DNA of 64,000 bases from CAXSBR01 sp964236495 (GCA_964236495.1 CAXSBR010000004.1:124001-188000), one strand, 5' to 3'. Shown: positions 43,347-52,952, numbered from the stretch's first letter. Translations and numbers: made by a program. The notes: generated from the letters alone by a model not told the origin.

Positions 43347-44622
43347 TCAGCCCGCGGCGAGCCATTCGTCGATGAGAAAGCGCGCAATGGACACGCCGCC
43401 GGGAACGGCTTCCAGGCGGCTCGACGGCGGGGCAATTTTGCCGTGGGCAGGCAGTGCATGACTGGAGAGTGACGCCGAGGACTTTGCCCCTGTTGTCGGT
43501 GACGCCATGCGCGCTGCTTCTGCCGATCGCTCTGCGGGCGCGGACGGCGCGTCCGCCGCTGCTGGACCGGCAGATGCAGTCGGCCCTGTCGGCGCTGTCG
43601 GCGCTGTCGGCGCTGTCGGCGCTGTCGGCGCTGTCGGCGCTGTCGGCGCNNNNNNNNNNNNNNNNNNNNNNNNNNNNNNNNNNNNNNNNNNNNNNNNNNN
43701 NNNNNNNNNNNNNNNNNNNNNNNNNNNNNNNNNNNNNNNNNNNNNNNNNTGTCGGCCAGGTGGTGGCCGCAGCGACTTCCGCGCGGGTGAACCAGCCTGC
43801 GTCGGCCAACTCTTCATCATGACGAACGACGGCCAGATCGCCGACGGCACGGGCAGTGAAGCCCAGCATCAGCGAGGCCGGAAACGGCCAGGGCTGACTC
43901 GACCGATACCGGATGTCGGTGATGCTCAGGCCGGCCTCTTCGTACACCTCCCGCGCCACCGCGGCCTCTGCCGACTCCCCTGCCTCCACGAAGCCGGCCA
44001 GGATCGAGTAGCGACCCTCCGGCCAGGTCGCCTGGCGACCCAGAACGCAGCGATCGCCGCCGTCGTGCACGAGCATGATGACTGCCGGATCGGTGCGCGG
44101 AAAGTGTTGGCTGCCATCTACCGGGCAGCGCCGGGCCCAGCCCGCTCCGGCGACGACCGTCAGCGCACCGCAACGCGGGCAGTGCAGATGCCGAGCGTGC
44201 CACTGCGTCAGCGCCACCGCCGAGGTGAGCAGGCCGGCCTCGAGCTCGTCCAAATCAGCGCCCAGATCGCGCAGGCCCGCCCACTCCTCTTGCGCGGTAG
44301 CGGAGACGGCGAAGTACGCGGTGCCCTCGGCCTCACCGAGGAAGAGCCGTTGCGCCGACGGGTCGACGGCCGCGGCGCCCGTCCATGCCAACGCCGAGCC
44401 AGAGGGCGCTGCCGGGCCGTCGAGGCTCGTCGTCGCGCCGGGCTCACGTACGGGCACGGTGCCCGCCGGTGAGATGAGCAGCACCTTGGCCGAGTTCCAG
44501 GCGTCGGCCAGCCAGGCGTCGTCGTCGCGGCGTGCTGCGGCGCGGTCGTGCCGCGAGCGCGACAGGGTCGGAATACCGCGTGGCCCGTCCGCAGCCGCGC
44601 TCGCCAACGCAGGCTCAGTCAC
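43347..44622 (-). CDS. nudC: NADH pyrophosphatase/RNA deNADding Nudix enzyme, interrupted by repeat and gap
   Basis: The N-terminal part is typical: the zinc ribbon CPRCG...CPVDG, SQHFPRTDPAVIMLV and the Nudix box GFVEAGESAEAAVAREVYEE. After WFTRAEVAAATTW the frame enters a 100-N gap, then a 9-bp tandem repeat, and the family C-terminus SIARFLIDEWLA is read to 43347. The two parts are in different frames across the placeholder gap, so the true insert length is unknown. The enzyme hydrolyses NADH and NAD caps. GTG 44622 lies inside a 16-bp repeat. Confidence 0.85.
43588..43649. repeat. 9-bp tandem repeat in nudC, next to the gap
   Basis: About seven copies of CTGTCGGCG run into the N gap. In the two minus-strand frames involved they read ADS or APT repeats. 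The array probably continues into the unresolved sequence. Confidence 0.92.
43650..43749. other. 100-N assembly gap
   Basis: Placeholder run of 100 N inside the nudC repeat. The flanking frames differ, so its real length is not 100. Confidence 0.98.
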
Positions 44623-44715
44623 TGCCGTGCCCAGTCGCTGCGGTGCCCAGTCGCTGCCGTGCCCGGTAACTGCGGTGCTCAGTCACTGCGGTGCTCAGTC
44701 ACTGCCATGCTCAGA
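44620..44715. repeat. 16-bp tandem repeat between nudC and the M16 peptidase
   Basis: Six units of the type CACTGCGGTGCTCAGT, perfectly phased at 16 bp. They span the nudC start codon and the last codons of the peptidase gene. Confidence 0.88.
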
Positions 44716-46206
44716 CACTGCGTCGTTACCGCCCGAAAGCGCGGTGAGCAGACTCAGCGGCTCGGCGATCTGCGCCGCGTCGCCCACTACGACGCTGACC
44801 ATCGAGGCCGGCGCAAGATACTGCCGCGCCGCGGCGGTCACTTGTGTGGTGTTCACGCCGGCGAGACGGCCGGGCTGAGCTTGGAGGTAGTCCGGGCCGA
44901 GTCCCACGGCGGCCAATGCCGACAGCGTGGAGGCCAGACCGGCCTGCGTGGAGATCGACAGCGCCAACGTGCCGATGGCGTACTGCCGCGCGTCGTCCAC
45001 CTCGGCGTCGGTGACGCCAGTCGTGGCGATTCGACCCAGCTCGTACTGCGTCTCGAGCACCGCTGGTGCGGTGACTTCGGTGGCGACGTCGGCAGACGCC
45101 ACGAACGTCGATCCCAGCGCGCGGTGTTCGATGCCGCTGCGCGGTGAGTAGGTGTAGCCCTTGTCCTCGCGGATGTTTTCCACCCACCGCGAGGAGAAGT
45201 AGCCACCGAACACAAGATTCGCCAACGCCAACGCGGCAGCGTCGGGATGAGCGCGGGGTATCGCCGGCGCCGCCCACCGCAGGGACGACTGCACCGATCC
45301 GGGCCGATCGATCAGCACCGGCACGCCAGGCACCGGCGTCGGAAGCGCGTCGACAGGCTCAGGTGCGGATGCGCCAGAGTGGATCCAGCCGGCCAACGAG
45401 CGCGTGCACAGGTCGACGATCCCGTCGGAGTCGATGTCGCCGACGACGACGAGCGTTGCTCCGCCGGCGTGCAGGCGGTCGGCATGCAACTGACGCACGT
45501 CGGCGGCAGTGGTCACCGCGACGTCGTCGGATTGTGGCATGTCGCGGGTATAGGGATGATCGCCCCACAGCCGCTCGGACAGCGCTTCGCGCGCGACCAC
45601 GCCGGGTTGTGAGCGCGCCATCGCCAGCCGCTCGACAAGGCGGTCACGCTCCCGGTCGACTTCGGCGTCGGGGTAGCTGGCGGAGGATAAAACGTCGGCC
45701 ACAATGTCGAGCAGTTCGGGCAGCGCCGCGGCGAGCGCGGACCCTGACAGCGACACCCGGTCTGCGTCTACGCCGGCATGCAGCGCACCACCCAGCGCCT
45801 GCACCTGCTCGGCGATGTCGTCACGGCTGCGCGACGGCGTGCCGGCCAGCAGGGCGGCCGCGAGCAGTTCCGCGCGGGCGGCGTGCGAAGCGGACGCGCC
45901 CTGAAACGGCACCTGCAGGCGCACCTCTACCAGGGCGACGTTCGGACGTCGCACAGCGATGACACGCAGACCCGAACTGAGCTGCTGCTCCACCCACTCC
46001 ATCGCCTCGAGCTCGGGAACCGGTCCCAGCGGCGGAAGTGCCCGGTGCGTGACATCCGGCCGGCTGACACCGTCACTCTCGACCGCGGGCGTAGCGGCGA
46101 CGGGCGTATCGGCGACGGGCATGTCCGCAACGGGCGTGTCGGCAACGGGCAGATCGGCAACGGGCAGAGTGCGGTCGATCGCCTCGTGATTGCTGCGGGC
46201 GGTCAC
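44695..46206 (-). CDS. M16-family peptidase homologue, non-catalytic subunit
   Basis: A 503-residue insulinase/MPP-fold protein without the HxxEH zinc motif. It retains the C-terminal M16 marks RWVENIREDKGYTYSP and a glycine-rich GGYFSS region. Such proteins pair with a catalytic M16 subunit, which is encoded just upstream here with a GTGA overlap. The N-terminal 45 residues contain six PVAD-type pentapeptides from a 15-bp repeat. The C-terminus runs into the 16-bp intergenic repeat. Confidence 0.88.
   Translation of the reverse strand: MTARSNHEAIDRTLPVADLPVADTPVADMPVADTPVAATPAVESDGVSRPDVTHRALPPLGPVPELEAMEWVEQQLSSGLRVIAVRRPNVALVEVRLQVPFQGASASHAARAELLAAALLAGTPSRSRDDIAEQVQALGGALHAGVDADRVSLSGSALAAALPELLDIVADVLSSASYPDAEVDRERDRLVERLAMARSQPGVVAREALSERLWGDHPYTRDMPQSDDVAVTTAADVRQLHADRLHAGGATLVVVGDIDSDGIVDLCTRSLAGWIHSGASAPEPVDALPTPVPGVPVLIDRPGSVQSSLRWAAPAIPRAHPDAAALALANLVFGGYFSSRWVENIREDKGYTYSPRSGIEHRALGSTFVASADVATEVTAPAVLETQYELGRIATTGVTDAEVDDARQYAIGTLALSISTQAGLASTLSALAAVGLGPDYLQAQPGRLAGVNTTQVTAAARQYLAPASMVSVVVGDAAQIAEPLSLLTALSGGNDAVSEHGSD
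46081..46170 (-). repeat. 15-bp tandem repeat encoding PVADT/M units
   Basis: Six units of the type GGCGACGGGCGTATC, in frame with the M16 gene (about residues 13-42). Confidence 0.92.
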
Positions 46207-47507
46207 GACGCGCCTCCGGGCACGAGTTCGACGATCGCGCGGTTTGAGTCAGAAAGCCTTGCAGCGGCGCCCTGGACGTCAGCTGCGGTCACCGCGGCAA
46301 ATCGGCTCGGTAGCTCGGCGAAGATCTCGGCGGCACCAAAGATCAGCTCGAACTTGGCCGCGGCCAACGTTCGGTTCAACACCGAGTCGGCCTCTCGCAG
46401 CACCGTGGCCAGAAACCGCGTGCGCACGCGGTTCAGCTCGTCGTCGGTGACTCCGTCGACGGCAACCCGGGCCAGCTCGGTATCGATCCCGTTCAATACG
46501 GCGGGTAGCGCATCCACGCGCGGATAGTGCGCGGTGATCGTCAGCACGGTGGGGTCGCGTTCGTCGAACGGATCCCCGAACTCGCCCACGTAGGCGCCGA
46601 TATCGGTGACCAGCTGGTCCCGGCGGACCAGACGCTGGACGAGGCGAGAGGAGTCGCCGTCGGAGAGAACCTCACACAGCAGCACCGTTGCCAAGAAATC
46701 GGAATCGAGCTGGTGTGGATCGGGCACTCGGTAACCGACCGCCACCGCCGGCATCGGCGCATGCTGGTCGACGACGGTAGCGCGGCGCTCATCGAGCAGG
46801 CCCGGCTCGCCGAAGTCGGGCCGCTCGGGACGGGCCCGAGCTGCAATGTCGCCGAAGTGCCGCTCGATCAGCGCGCCGGCTTCGTCGACGTCGAAGTCGC
46901 CACCCACCGCCAGCACGGCGTTGCTCGGTGCGTAATAGGCGTCGAAGAAAGACTGCGCGTCGGCCACCGTGGCGCCGTCGAGATCGACAAAGCTGCCATA
47001 GCCGTTGTGGGCGTTGGCGAAGGTATCGAAGACGACGCCGGGCAGGTGCAGCCACGGAAATCCGCCGTAGGGCCGGTTGAGGACGTTCACCCGAATCTCT
47101 TCCTTCACCACGGCGATCTGGTTCGCCAGATTTTCCTGCGTCAGCCGCGGCGAGCGCATCCGGTCTGCTTCCAGGAACAGCCCTCGCTCCAGCGCATGCG
47201 ACGGCAGCGACTCGAAGTAGTCGGTGTAGTCGAAGTGGGTGCTGCCGTTGAAAACCCCACCCGAGGACTGCACGATGCGGGCGTGCTCCATCTTTCCCAC
47301 GTTGGCTGAGCCCTGGAACATCAGGTGTTCGAAGAGATGAGCGAAGCCGGTGCGACCTTCAGGCTCGGAGCGGATTCCGACGTCGTAGAGCACCGCCACA
47401 CCGACCACCGGAGCGCCCCGCAACGGAGCCAGCACGACCCGCAGCCCGTTGGCCAGGGTGAGACGCGCCAAGTCCTTGCTGAGGTCGGGGATCGAGGTTG
47501 CGAGCAT
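46203..47507 (-). CDS. M16-family zinc metallopeptidase, catalytic subunit
   Basis: A 434-residue protein with the inverted zinc motif HLFEHLMF (HxxEH) and the downstream Glu region ENLANQIAVVKEEIR. It should form a two-subunit peptidase with the following gene. Substrates are probably peptides, as for bacterial processing-peptidase relatives. ATG 47507 opens MLATSIPDLSKDLARLTL. Confidence 0.92.
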   Translation of the reverse strand: MLATSIPDLSKDLARLTLANGLRVVLAPLRGAPVVGVAVLYDVGIRSEPEGRTGFAHLFEHLMFQGSANVGKMEHARIVQSSGGVFNGSTHFDYTDYFESLPSHALERGLFLEADRMRSPRLTQENLANQIAVVKEEIRVNVLNRPYGGFPWLHLPGVVFDTFANAHNGYGSFVDLDGATVADAQSFFDAYYAPSNAVLAVGGDFDVDEAGALIERHFGDIAARARPERPDFGEPGLLDERRATVVDQHAPMPAVAVGYRVPDPHQLDSDFLATVLLCEVLSDGDSSRLVQRLVRRDQLVTDIGAYVGEFGDPFDERDPTVLTITAHYPRVDALPAVLNGIDTELARVAVDGVTDDELNRVRTRFLATVLREADSVLNRTLAAAKFELIFGAAEIFAELPSRFAAVTAADVQGAAARLSDSNRAIVELVPGGAS

Positions 47508-47604
47508 GCGGCCACTGTAGGACCCGCCTGCGACAGTTCCCTTCGACCGCTGTCTGCGGGAGCGAGATGACGTTTCGGGCCTGATCGATGGGATGCCCGC
47601 TGGC

Positions 47605-49035
47605 TCAGCCGACGACGCGCAGTCCTTCGCGGCCCACCGCGCCGAGTTCGGCCCACAGGTGCGCTGCCGCCTCGGCGCCGCGGTACAACATGCTCAATGT
47701 GACCTTCTCGTTCGGTGCGTGGATGTGGTCGTCGGGCAGGCCGACACCCAGGAACACCAGCGGTACACCGAGCGTGGTCTGGATGGCTGCCTCCGGACCG
47801 CTGCCCCCCTCTCGCGTAGGCAGCACTGCCGCGCCGTCGAACGCAGCGGAGATCGCGCGGGTGAGAGCCGCGTAGGCGGGAGTGTCGATGTCCACCAGGC
47901 AGGGCGCGACGCCGCTGCCTTCCCACTCGACGTGCGCGGTGATGCCGGCCGGGGTGTGCTGAGCCACAAAGTCGTCGACGGCGGCGCGGATCGTCTGCGG
48001 TTGCTGATTCGAGACAAGGCGGAACGAGAGCTTGACATGTGCCTGACTGGGCACGATCGTCTTCGCGCCGGCACCGGTGTAGCCGCCCCACATGCCGTTG
48101 ACCTCGGCGGTCGGCCGGGCGCCGAGGCGCTCGAGCGTCGTGCGGCCCGCCTCCCCGGCCAGCGCGCGGGATCCGGTGACGGAAAGGAATTCCGCCTCGT
48201 CGAAGGGCACGGCGTGGAAGAGTGCCTGCTCTGCAGGGGTGAGCTCGGCGACGTCGTCGTAGAAGCCGTCGATGGCGATGCGGCCATCGTCGTCGTGCAG
48301 AGCGGCGATGAGCCGGCCGATCGCGGTGAGCGGGTTGGGTACCGCGCCGCCGAACTCGCCCGAGTGCAGGTCGGTGTCTGGGCCGACGAAGTCGACCTGT
48401 GCCGCCACCAGACCGCGCATGCCGGTGACCGCGCTGGGGCGGTCGGGGGCAATCATGCCGGTGTCGGTGATGACGACGACGTCGGATGCCAGCCGGTCGC
48501 GGTTCTCCTCGAGCAGGCGCGGAAAGTTCGGCGAGCCCGACTCCTCTTCCCCCTCGATCAGGAACTTCAAATTCACTGCCGGCGCGCTGCGCCCGGTGGC
48601 GGCCAGATGCGCGCGCAGGCCGAGCAGGTGGAACAGCAACTGGCCCTTGTCGTCGGAGGCGCCGCGGGCGCGCAGCTCGTCGCCCTCGATCGTGGGCTCG
48701 AACGGAGCGGCGTGCCACAGTTCCAGCGGGTCCACGGGCTGGACGTCGTGGTGGCCGTAGACGAGCACGGTGGGCGCGTCGGGATCATCGCTGGGCCATT
48801 CGGCGTAGACAGCAGGCAGACCGCTGCCCGGGGTCCACAGCTCGACCGTCGGGCAGCCGGTGCGGCGCAGCGCGTCGGCGAGCCACTCCGCGCTGGCGCG
48901 TACGTCGTCGGAGAAGGCAGGGTCCGCGCTGATGCCGGGGATCCGCAGCCAGGCGTCCAAATCGGCCAGCAGATCGGTGCGGTGCTCGGTGACGTAGGCG
49001 CGCACGCCCTCGGATGAGACAAGGTCTGAAGGCAT
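47605..49035 (-). CDS. M20-family dipeptidase/peptidase
   Basis: A 476-residue metallopeptidase. The first metal ligand is in LVYGHHDVQP, the bridging Asp in RGASDDKGQ, the catalytic Glu pair in EGEEESGS, and the last ligand region is DDHIHAPNEKV. It resembles the CPG2/DapE-type M20 dipeptidases that cleave dipeptides in the cytosol. It runs the same way as the M16 pair and adnAB, with 26 bases to the adnB stop. Confidence 0.92.
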   Translation of the reverse strand: MPSDLVSSEGVRAYVTEHRTDLLADLDAWLRIPGISADPAFSDDVRASAEWLADALRRTGCPTVELWTPGSGLPAVYAEWPSDDPDAPTVLVYGHHDVQPVDPLELWHAAPFEPTIEGDELRARGASDDKGQLLFHLLGLRAHLAATGRSAPAVNLKFLIEGEEESGSPNFPRLLEENRDRLASDVVVITDTGMIAPDRPSAVTGMRGLVAAQVDFVGPDTDLHSGEFGGAVPNPLTAIGRLIAALHDDDGRIAIDGFYDDVAELTPAEQALFHAVPFDEAEFLSVTGSRALAGEAGRTTLERLGARPTAEVNGMWGGYTGAGAKTIVPSQAHVKLSFRLVSNQQPQTIRAAVDDFVAQHTPAGITAHVEWEGSGVAPCLVDIDTPAYAALTRAISAAFDGAAVLPTREGGSGPEAAIQTTLGVPLVFLGVGLPDDHIHAPNEKVTLSMLYRGAEAAAHLWAELGAVGREGLRVVG

Positions 49036-49061
49036 CTACTCACCCTAGCGATCAGCGTTGC

Positions 49062-52000
49062 TCACAACGGCGGGCTCAAGTCGGGGTTCGTTGCGGAGTC
49101 GCCGGCGATCAGCGCGCGCAGGCCATCGGCGTCGAGGAGGTCGACGGGCGCGACGGTGACGTTGTCGGCCACGTAGTGGAACGCCGCACCCACCTGATCG
49201 AGCTCAACCGGAGCCGCCTCGGTGCTGACGATGCGCTGCCAGGCCAACCGGTATGCGGCCAGCTGCACGGCCGCGGCCCGGGCATGCGCCCCCTGTGGCA
49301 CCGCGCCGGTCTTCCAGTCCACCACGAGCCAACGAAGCCTGTTTCGAGCAGCGCTGTCTACGGGCTCCGCTCCTCCATCCTTCGTCAGTCGATGCTCACC
49401 CGCTGTACCCTTTACGGGCTCCGCTCCTGCCTCCTTCGTCGGTCGATGCTCACCCGCTGTGCTCTCTACGGGCTCCGCTCCTCCCTCCTTCGTCGGTCGA
49501 TGCTCACCCGCTGTGCTGTCTACGGGCTCCGCTCCTCCCTCCTTCGTCGGTCGATGCTCACCCGCTGTGCCATCCACGGGCTCCGCTCCTGCCTCCTTCG
49601 TCGGTCGATGCTCACCCGCTTCTTCAGCGAACACCGCGTCCATCCGGCCGCGTACGACGACGCCGGCAACGACCATCTCGAAGGGCACTTCTATCTCGTG
49701 CGGCCGCCGCTGGGCCCAGCTGCTTGCGTGGAATGCCGCCTGCAGCACACGCAGGTCCGCCTCCACGTCGGCCGACTCGTCCGCGGCACCGGGTAACTCG
49801 TCGATGTCCAGCAGATGCTCGCCCTGCCACAGTCGTTCGAGCCACAGGTGGAATGCAGTGCCGCGACGGGCGAGCGGCGCTGGCCGGTTGGGTTGCGGGC
49901 GCGCGAGCCGGCGCGCGAACTCGTCAGGGTCTTCCTTTAGCCGGACGAGCTGCGACACCGACAGCGTCGCGGGCAGCGCCACAGTGCGCACGACGCCAGA
50001 CTGCAACGCGGCGCGTTCGGCCAGCAGGATTTCGACGTCGCGGCGCCACCGGTCACGGTCAACCGCCGGAGCGGCCGCGCCAGAGCCGGACGCCTCCCGT
50101 GCCCGAGCCGGAATCGTCGCAGCGGCGTGGCTTAGCTTGAGAATCTCGAGCTGGGCGGCGGCGGCAGGCTTGCCCTCCTCGCGAGGAGGGCCGAGCACCA
50201 CCTGCCGGCGAGCGAGCGCCGCTCGCACCAGCTCCGCCCCGTCCGCGACCGCCCTTCGGCGTTCGCCGAGCGGGTCGTAGGGCCACTCGAACGGTGCCGC
50301 CCGGGTGTCGTGCGGATTCTCGGCGTCGTTGCCGGCCACCTCGAACCACGTGTAGACGTCGACAAGGGCGCGCGCCTCAAGAAGAAAGTCCGACGGCTCG
50401 CGCGGCTTCTTGCTGGCGTCCCAGGCGTAGCCGCTGAGCAGCAGAGTGGACCGCGCGCGGGTGTATGCGACGTAGGCCAACCGGCGTTCCTCGCGCAGAT
50501 GTGCCTGCAGTAGCTGCGACTTGAGGTCCGCACCGCCATCGCGAGCCTCGATCAGGTCGGCCAGCTCGCGACGCGTCTCAGCCTCGGCGACGCGTAGTTC
50601 GGGCAGGTCGCCGACGTCGCCACGCAGCGGGAACGGCAGCAGCTGCCGGCTGCGCGTCCAGTCGTGCGTACGCGCCGCAGACGGAAAGATGTCATTGCCG
50701 AGCCCGGGTACGGCCACCGCGTTCCACTCCAGGCCCTTCGCGCCGTGCACCGTGAGCAACTGGACGCGGTCGGCCTCCACGTCCACCTCGGCCTGCGCGA
50801 GCCCGTTCTCCTCGTCCTCGGCCGCCTTCAGATACGCGAGGAAGGCGGTCAGCGTCGCCTGGTCGGCGTCGACGCTGAAGTCCGACGCGGCATCGAGAAA
50901 CCGGTCCAAGTGCGCCCTTCCGACCGCCGCCTTGTCCGACCGTGCGGAGACCTCGATGTCGACTCCTGACGTCCGCTCGATTTCGGCTACGAGGTCGGGC
51001 AGCGGTGCGGACAGCCGGCGCCGCAGCCGCGCTAATTCGACGGCCAGCGCTGACATTCGGGCGTATCCGAGTTCCGAATACTGCGCACGCGGGCCGAGAT
51101 CGTCCAGCGCCTCAACGATGCTGCCCGGATCGCGCCGGCGACGCGCGGCCCGTTCCCGCGCCCCGCCGTCACCATCTGCCCTTCTTGCCGCGTCGTCGGG
51201 ATTTCCGCCGGTTACCCCGTCGTTCGCGGGGCCGCTCGCTCCGACGGGGATCCCTGGCGCCATCGCCGCGGCAGCCGATTCCGCCAGGGCCGAGTTCGCT
51301 GGGCCCAGTACCGCGTTAACCGGTGCGGCGTCGAGCGGACGCGCGGCCAGGTTTCGCGCCCGCCGCGCGAGAGCAGCCAAGTCGCGGGGGCCGATCCGCC
51401 ACCGTGCACCGGTGAGCAGCCGAAGCAGCGCGGCGCCGGAATCGACGTCAGCGAGCACGTGCAGAGTGGCGATGACGTCGGCCACCTCGGGCGTGGTCAG
51501 CAGCCCGCCCAGGCCGACGACCTCTACTGGTAGGCCTTCAGCGCGTAGTGCATCGGCCAGCAGCGGCATCTGGCTGCGCCGACGTACGAGCACCGCGGCC
51601 GTTCGCGGCTCGGTCATGGCGTCCCAGGCGGCTTTCATCTGCGCAGCCACCCAGCCGGCTTCGTCCTCGACGGTCTCGGTGAAGGCGCCAAGCACACGAC
51701 CCGGTGCACTGTTTTGGCGCGCCTGAAGCTCGACAGTGCCGCGCGAGACCTTTCGAAGCGGTGCGGCGACGGTGTTGGCTACCGCGAGCACCGCGCGGTC
51801 GTTGCGCCAGCTCGTGGAAAGCGTGAACGGCGCGGTGCCGGCGGCGCCGAAGTCCATCGGGAACCGGGCGATGTTGCCGCTGCTCGCCCCCCGCCAGCCG
51901 TAGATGGACTGGAACGGATCGCCCACCGCAGTGACCGGATGGCCAGCACCGAAAAGCCTGCGCAGCAGCTCGATCTGGGCGTGGCCGGTGTCCTGGTACT

Positions 52001-52952
52001 CATCGAGCAGCACTGCTCGGTAGCGCTGACGTTCCATTTCCTGTACGTCGGCCACCTCGGCAAGTCGCGCAGCCCACACCAGCTGGTCGGCGAAGTCGGC
52101 GGCACCGAGCCGGCGCTTCTCTTGCGCGAACTGCTCCACCAGCGGCAGCAGCTGACGGCGGTGCCGCGCGGACGTGACCAACTTGTTCAGTTCGCCCGGG
52201 TACGGCGCGCGGACGTTCTTGCCCGACGGCAAGGCCTCGATCGCGCGGAGCAGGTCATCGGTGAACCGCTCGACCGTGCCGACATCGCTGAGGTGGTCTG
52301 ACAGCTCACCGGCGAGCTGCAGGACGTAACCCACGATCGACCCCGGCGTGCCGATGTCGTCGTCCAGCGGCCCGCCGTAGCGCCGGACCACCCTATCGGC
52401 GATCTGCCACACCGCGGCCGGCGACAGCAGACGGGTGGCCGGCTCCAGTCCGAGCCGTAGACCGTGGTCGACGACGAGCCGGCCGCAGTAGGCGGCGTAG
52501 GTGAGCACCGTGGGCTCGCTCAGCCGCAGCGCGACCTGCTGTTCGGGATCGGTGTGGGCGGCGAAGGCATGCAGGCGCCGACGAATCCGTGCACCGAGTT
52601 CGGCGGCCGCCTTGCGCGTGAACGTCAGGCCCAGCACCGCGTCGGGCTCGACGTGCCGGTTGGCCACCAGCCACACGACGCGGCTTGCCATCGTCTCGGT
52701 CTTGCCCGAGCCGGCGCCGGCGATGACGACTGCCGCGCCGAGCGGCGCTTCGATGACGGCGCGCTGCTCGGGCGTCGGGCCGGGCTGGCCAACCATATCG
52801 GCCAGCCGCTCGGCGCTGAAGCGCATACCGGTGGAGTGAGCAACGGTGGAGCGGGCGACGGTGGAGGGGGCGAGGTCCGAGTGGGCCGGGAGGCGCGTGC
52901 TGCTTCCAGTACTTGAACAGACGTCGAACGACGTGCCGACAATGCCCGTCAC
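49062..52952 (-). CDS. adnB: AdnB subunit of the AdnAB helicase-nuclease
   Basis: A 1296-residue UvrD-like helicase fused to a RecB-type nuclease. Helicase motifs seen are GAGSGKTETMASRV, LDEYQDTGHAQ, GDPFQSIYGWRGA, VHGAKGLEWNAVAVPG and YVAYTRARSTLLLSG. The nuclease has GRMDAVF (about 1104) and VVDWKTG (about 1209). Five 54-bp repeats insert 90 residues between these two catalytic motifs, which accounts for part of the excess over the roughly 1100-residue mycobacterial subunit. GTG 52952 overlaps the adnA stop; Met 52826 is an alternative start after a short TVARSTVAHST repeat. AdnAB resects double-strand breaks. Confidence 0.93.
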   Translation of the reverse strand: MTGIVGTSFDVCSSTGSSTRLPAHSDLAPSTVARSTVAHSTGMRFSAERLADMVGQPGPTPEQRAVIEAPLGAAVVIAGAGSGKTETMASRVVWLVANRHVEPDAVLGLTFTRKAAAELGARIRRRLHAFAAHTDPEQQVALRLSEPTVLTYAAYCGRLVVDHGLRLGLEPATRLLSPAAVWQIADRVVRRYGGPLDDDIGTPGSIVGYVLQLAGELSDHLSDVGTVERFTDDLLRAIEALPSGKNVRAPYPGELNKLVTSARHRRQLLPLVEQFAQEKRRLGAADFADQLVWAARLAEVADVQEMERQRYRAVLLDEYQDTGHAQIELLRRLFGAGHPVTAVGDPFQSIYGWRGASSGNIARFPMDFGAAGTAPFTLSTSWRNDRAVLAVANTVAAPLRKVSRGTVELQARQNSAPGRVLGAFTETVEDEAGWVAAQMKAAWDAMTEPRTAAVLVRRRSQMPLLADALRAEGLPVEVVGLGGLLTTPEVADVIATLHVLADVDSGAALLRLLTGARWRIGPRDLAALARRARNLAARPLDAAPVNAVLGPANSALAESAAAAMAPGIPVGASGPANDGVTGGNPDDAARRADGDGGARERAARRRRDPGSIVEALDDLGPRAQYSELGYARMSALAVELARLRRRLSAPLPDLVAEIERTSGVDIEVSARSDKAAVGRAHLDRFLDAASDFSVDADQATLTAFLAYLKAAEDEENGLAQAEVDVEADRVQLLTVHGAKGLEWNAVAVPGLGNDIFPSAARTHDWTRSRQLLPFPLRGDVGDLPELRVAEAETRRELADLIEARDGGADLKSQLLQAHLREERRLAYVAYTRARSTLLLSGYAWDASKKPREPSDFLLEARALVDVYTWFEVAGNDAENPHDTRAAPFEWPYDPLGERRRAVADGAELVRAALARRQVVLGPPREEGKPAAAAQLEILKLSHAAATIPARAREASGSGAAAPAVDRDRWRRDVEILLAERAALQSGVVRTVALPATLSVSQLVRLKEDPDEFARRLARPQPNRPAPLARRGTAFHLWLERLWQGEHLLDIDELPGAADESADVEADLRVLQAAFHASSWAQRRPHEIEVPFEMVVAGVVVRGRMDAVFAEEAGEHRPTKEAGAEPVDGTAGEHRPTKEGGAEPVDSTAGEHRPTKEGGAEPVESTAGEHRPTKEAGAEPVKGTAGEHRLTKDGGAEPVDSAARNRLRWLVVDWKTGAVPQGAHARAAAVQLAAYRLAWQRIVSTEAAPVELDQVGAAFHYVADNVTVAPVDLLDADGLRALIAGDSATNPDLSPPL
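49348..49617 (-). repeat. five in-frame 54-bp repeats inside adnB
   Basis: Units end at 49401, 49455, 49509, 49563 and 49617, exactly 54 bp apart. On the coding strand they read GEHRPTKEGGAEPVDSTA with single-residue changes. This is the same unit as in uvrD2 and at 21.2-21.6 kb. Confidence 0.96.

Noticed and set aside
47593..49017. Long plus-strand open frame opposite the M20 peptidase
   Set aside because: It mirrors a well-supported gene and shows no protein family wording.
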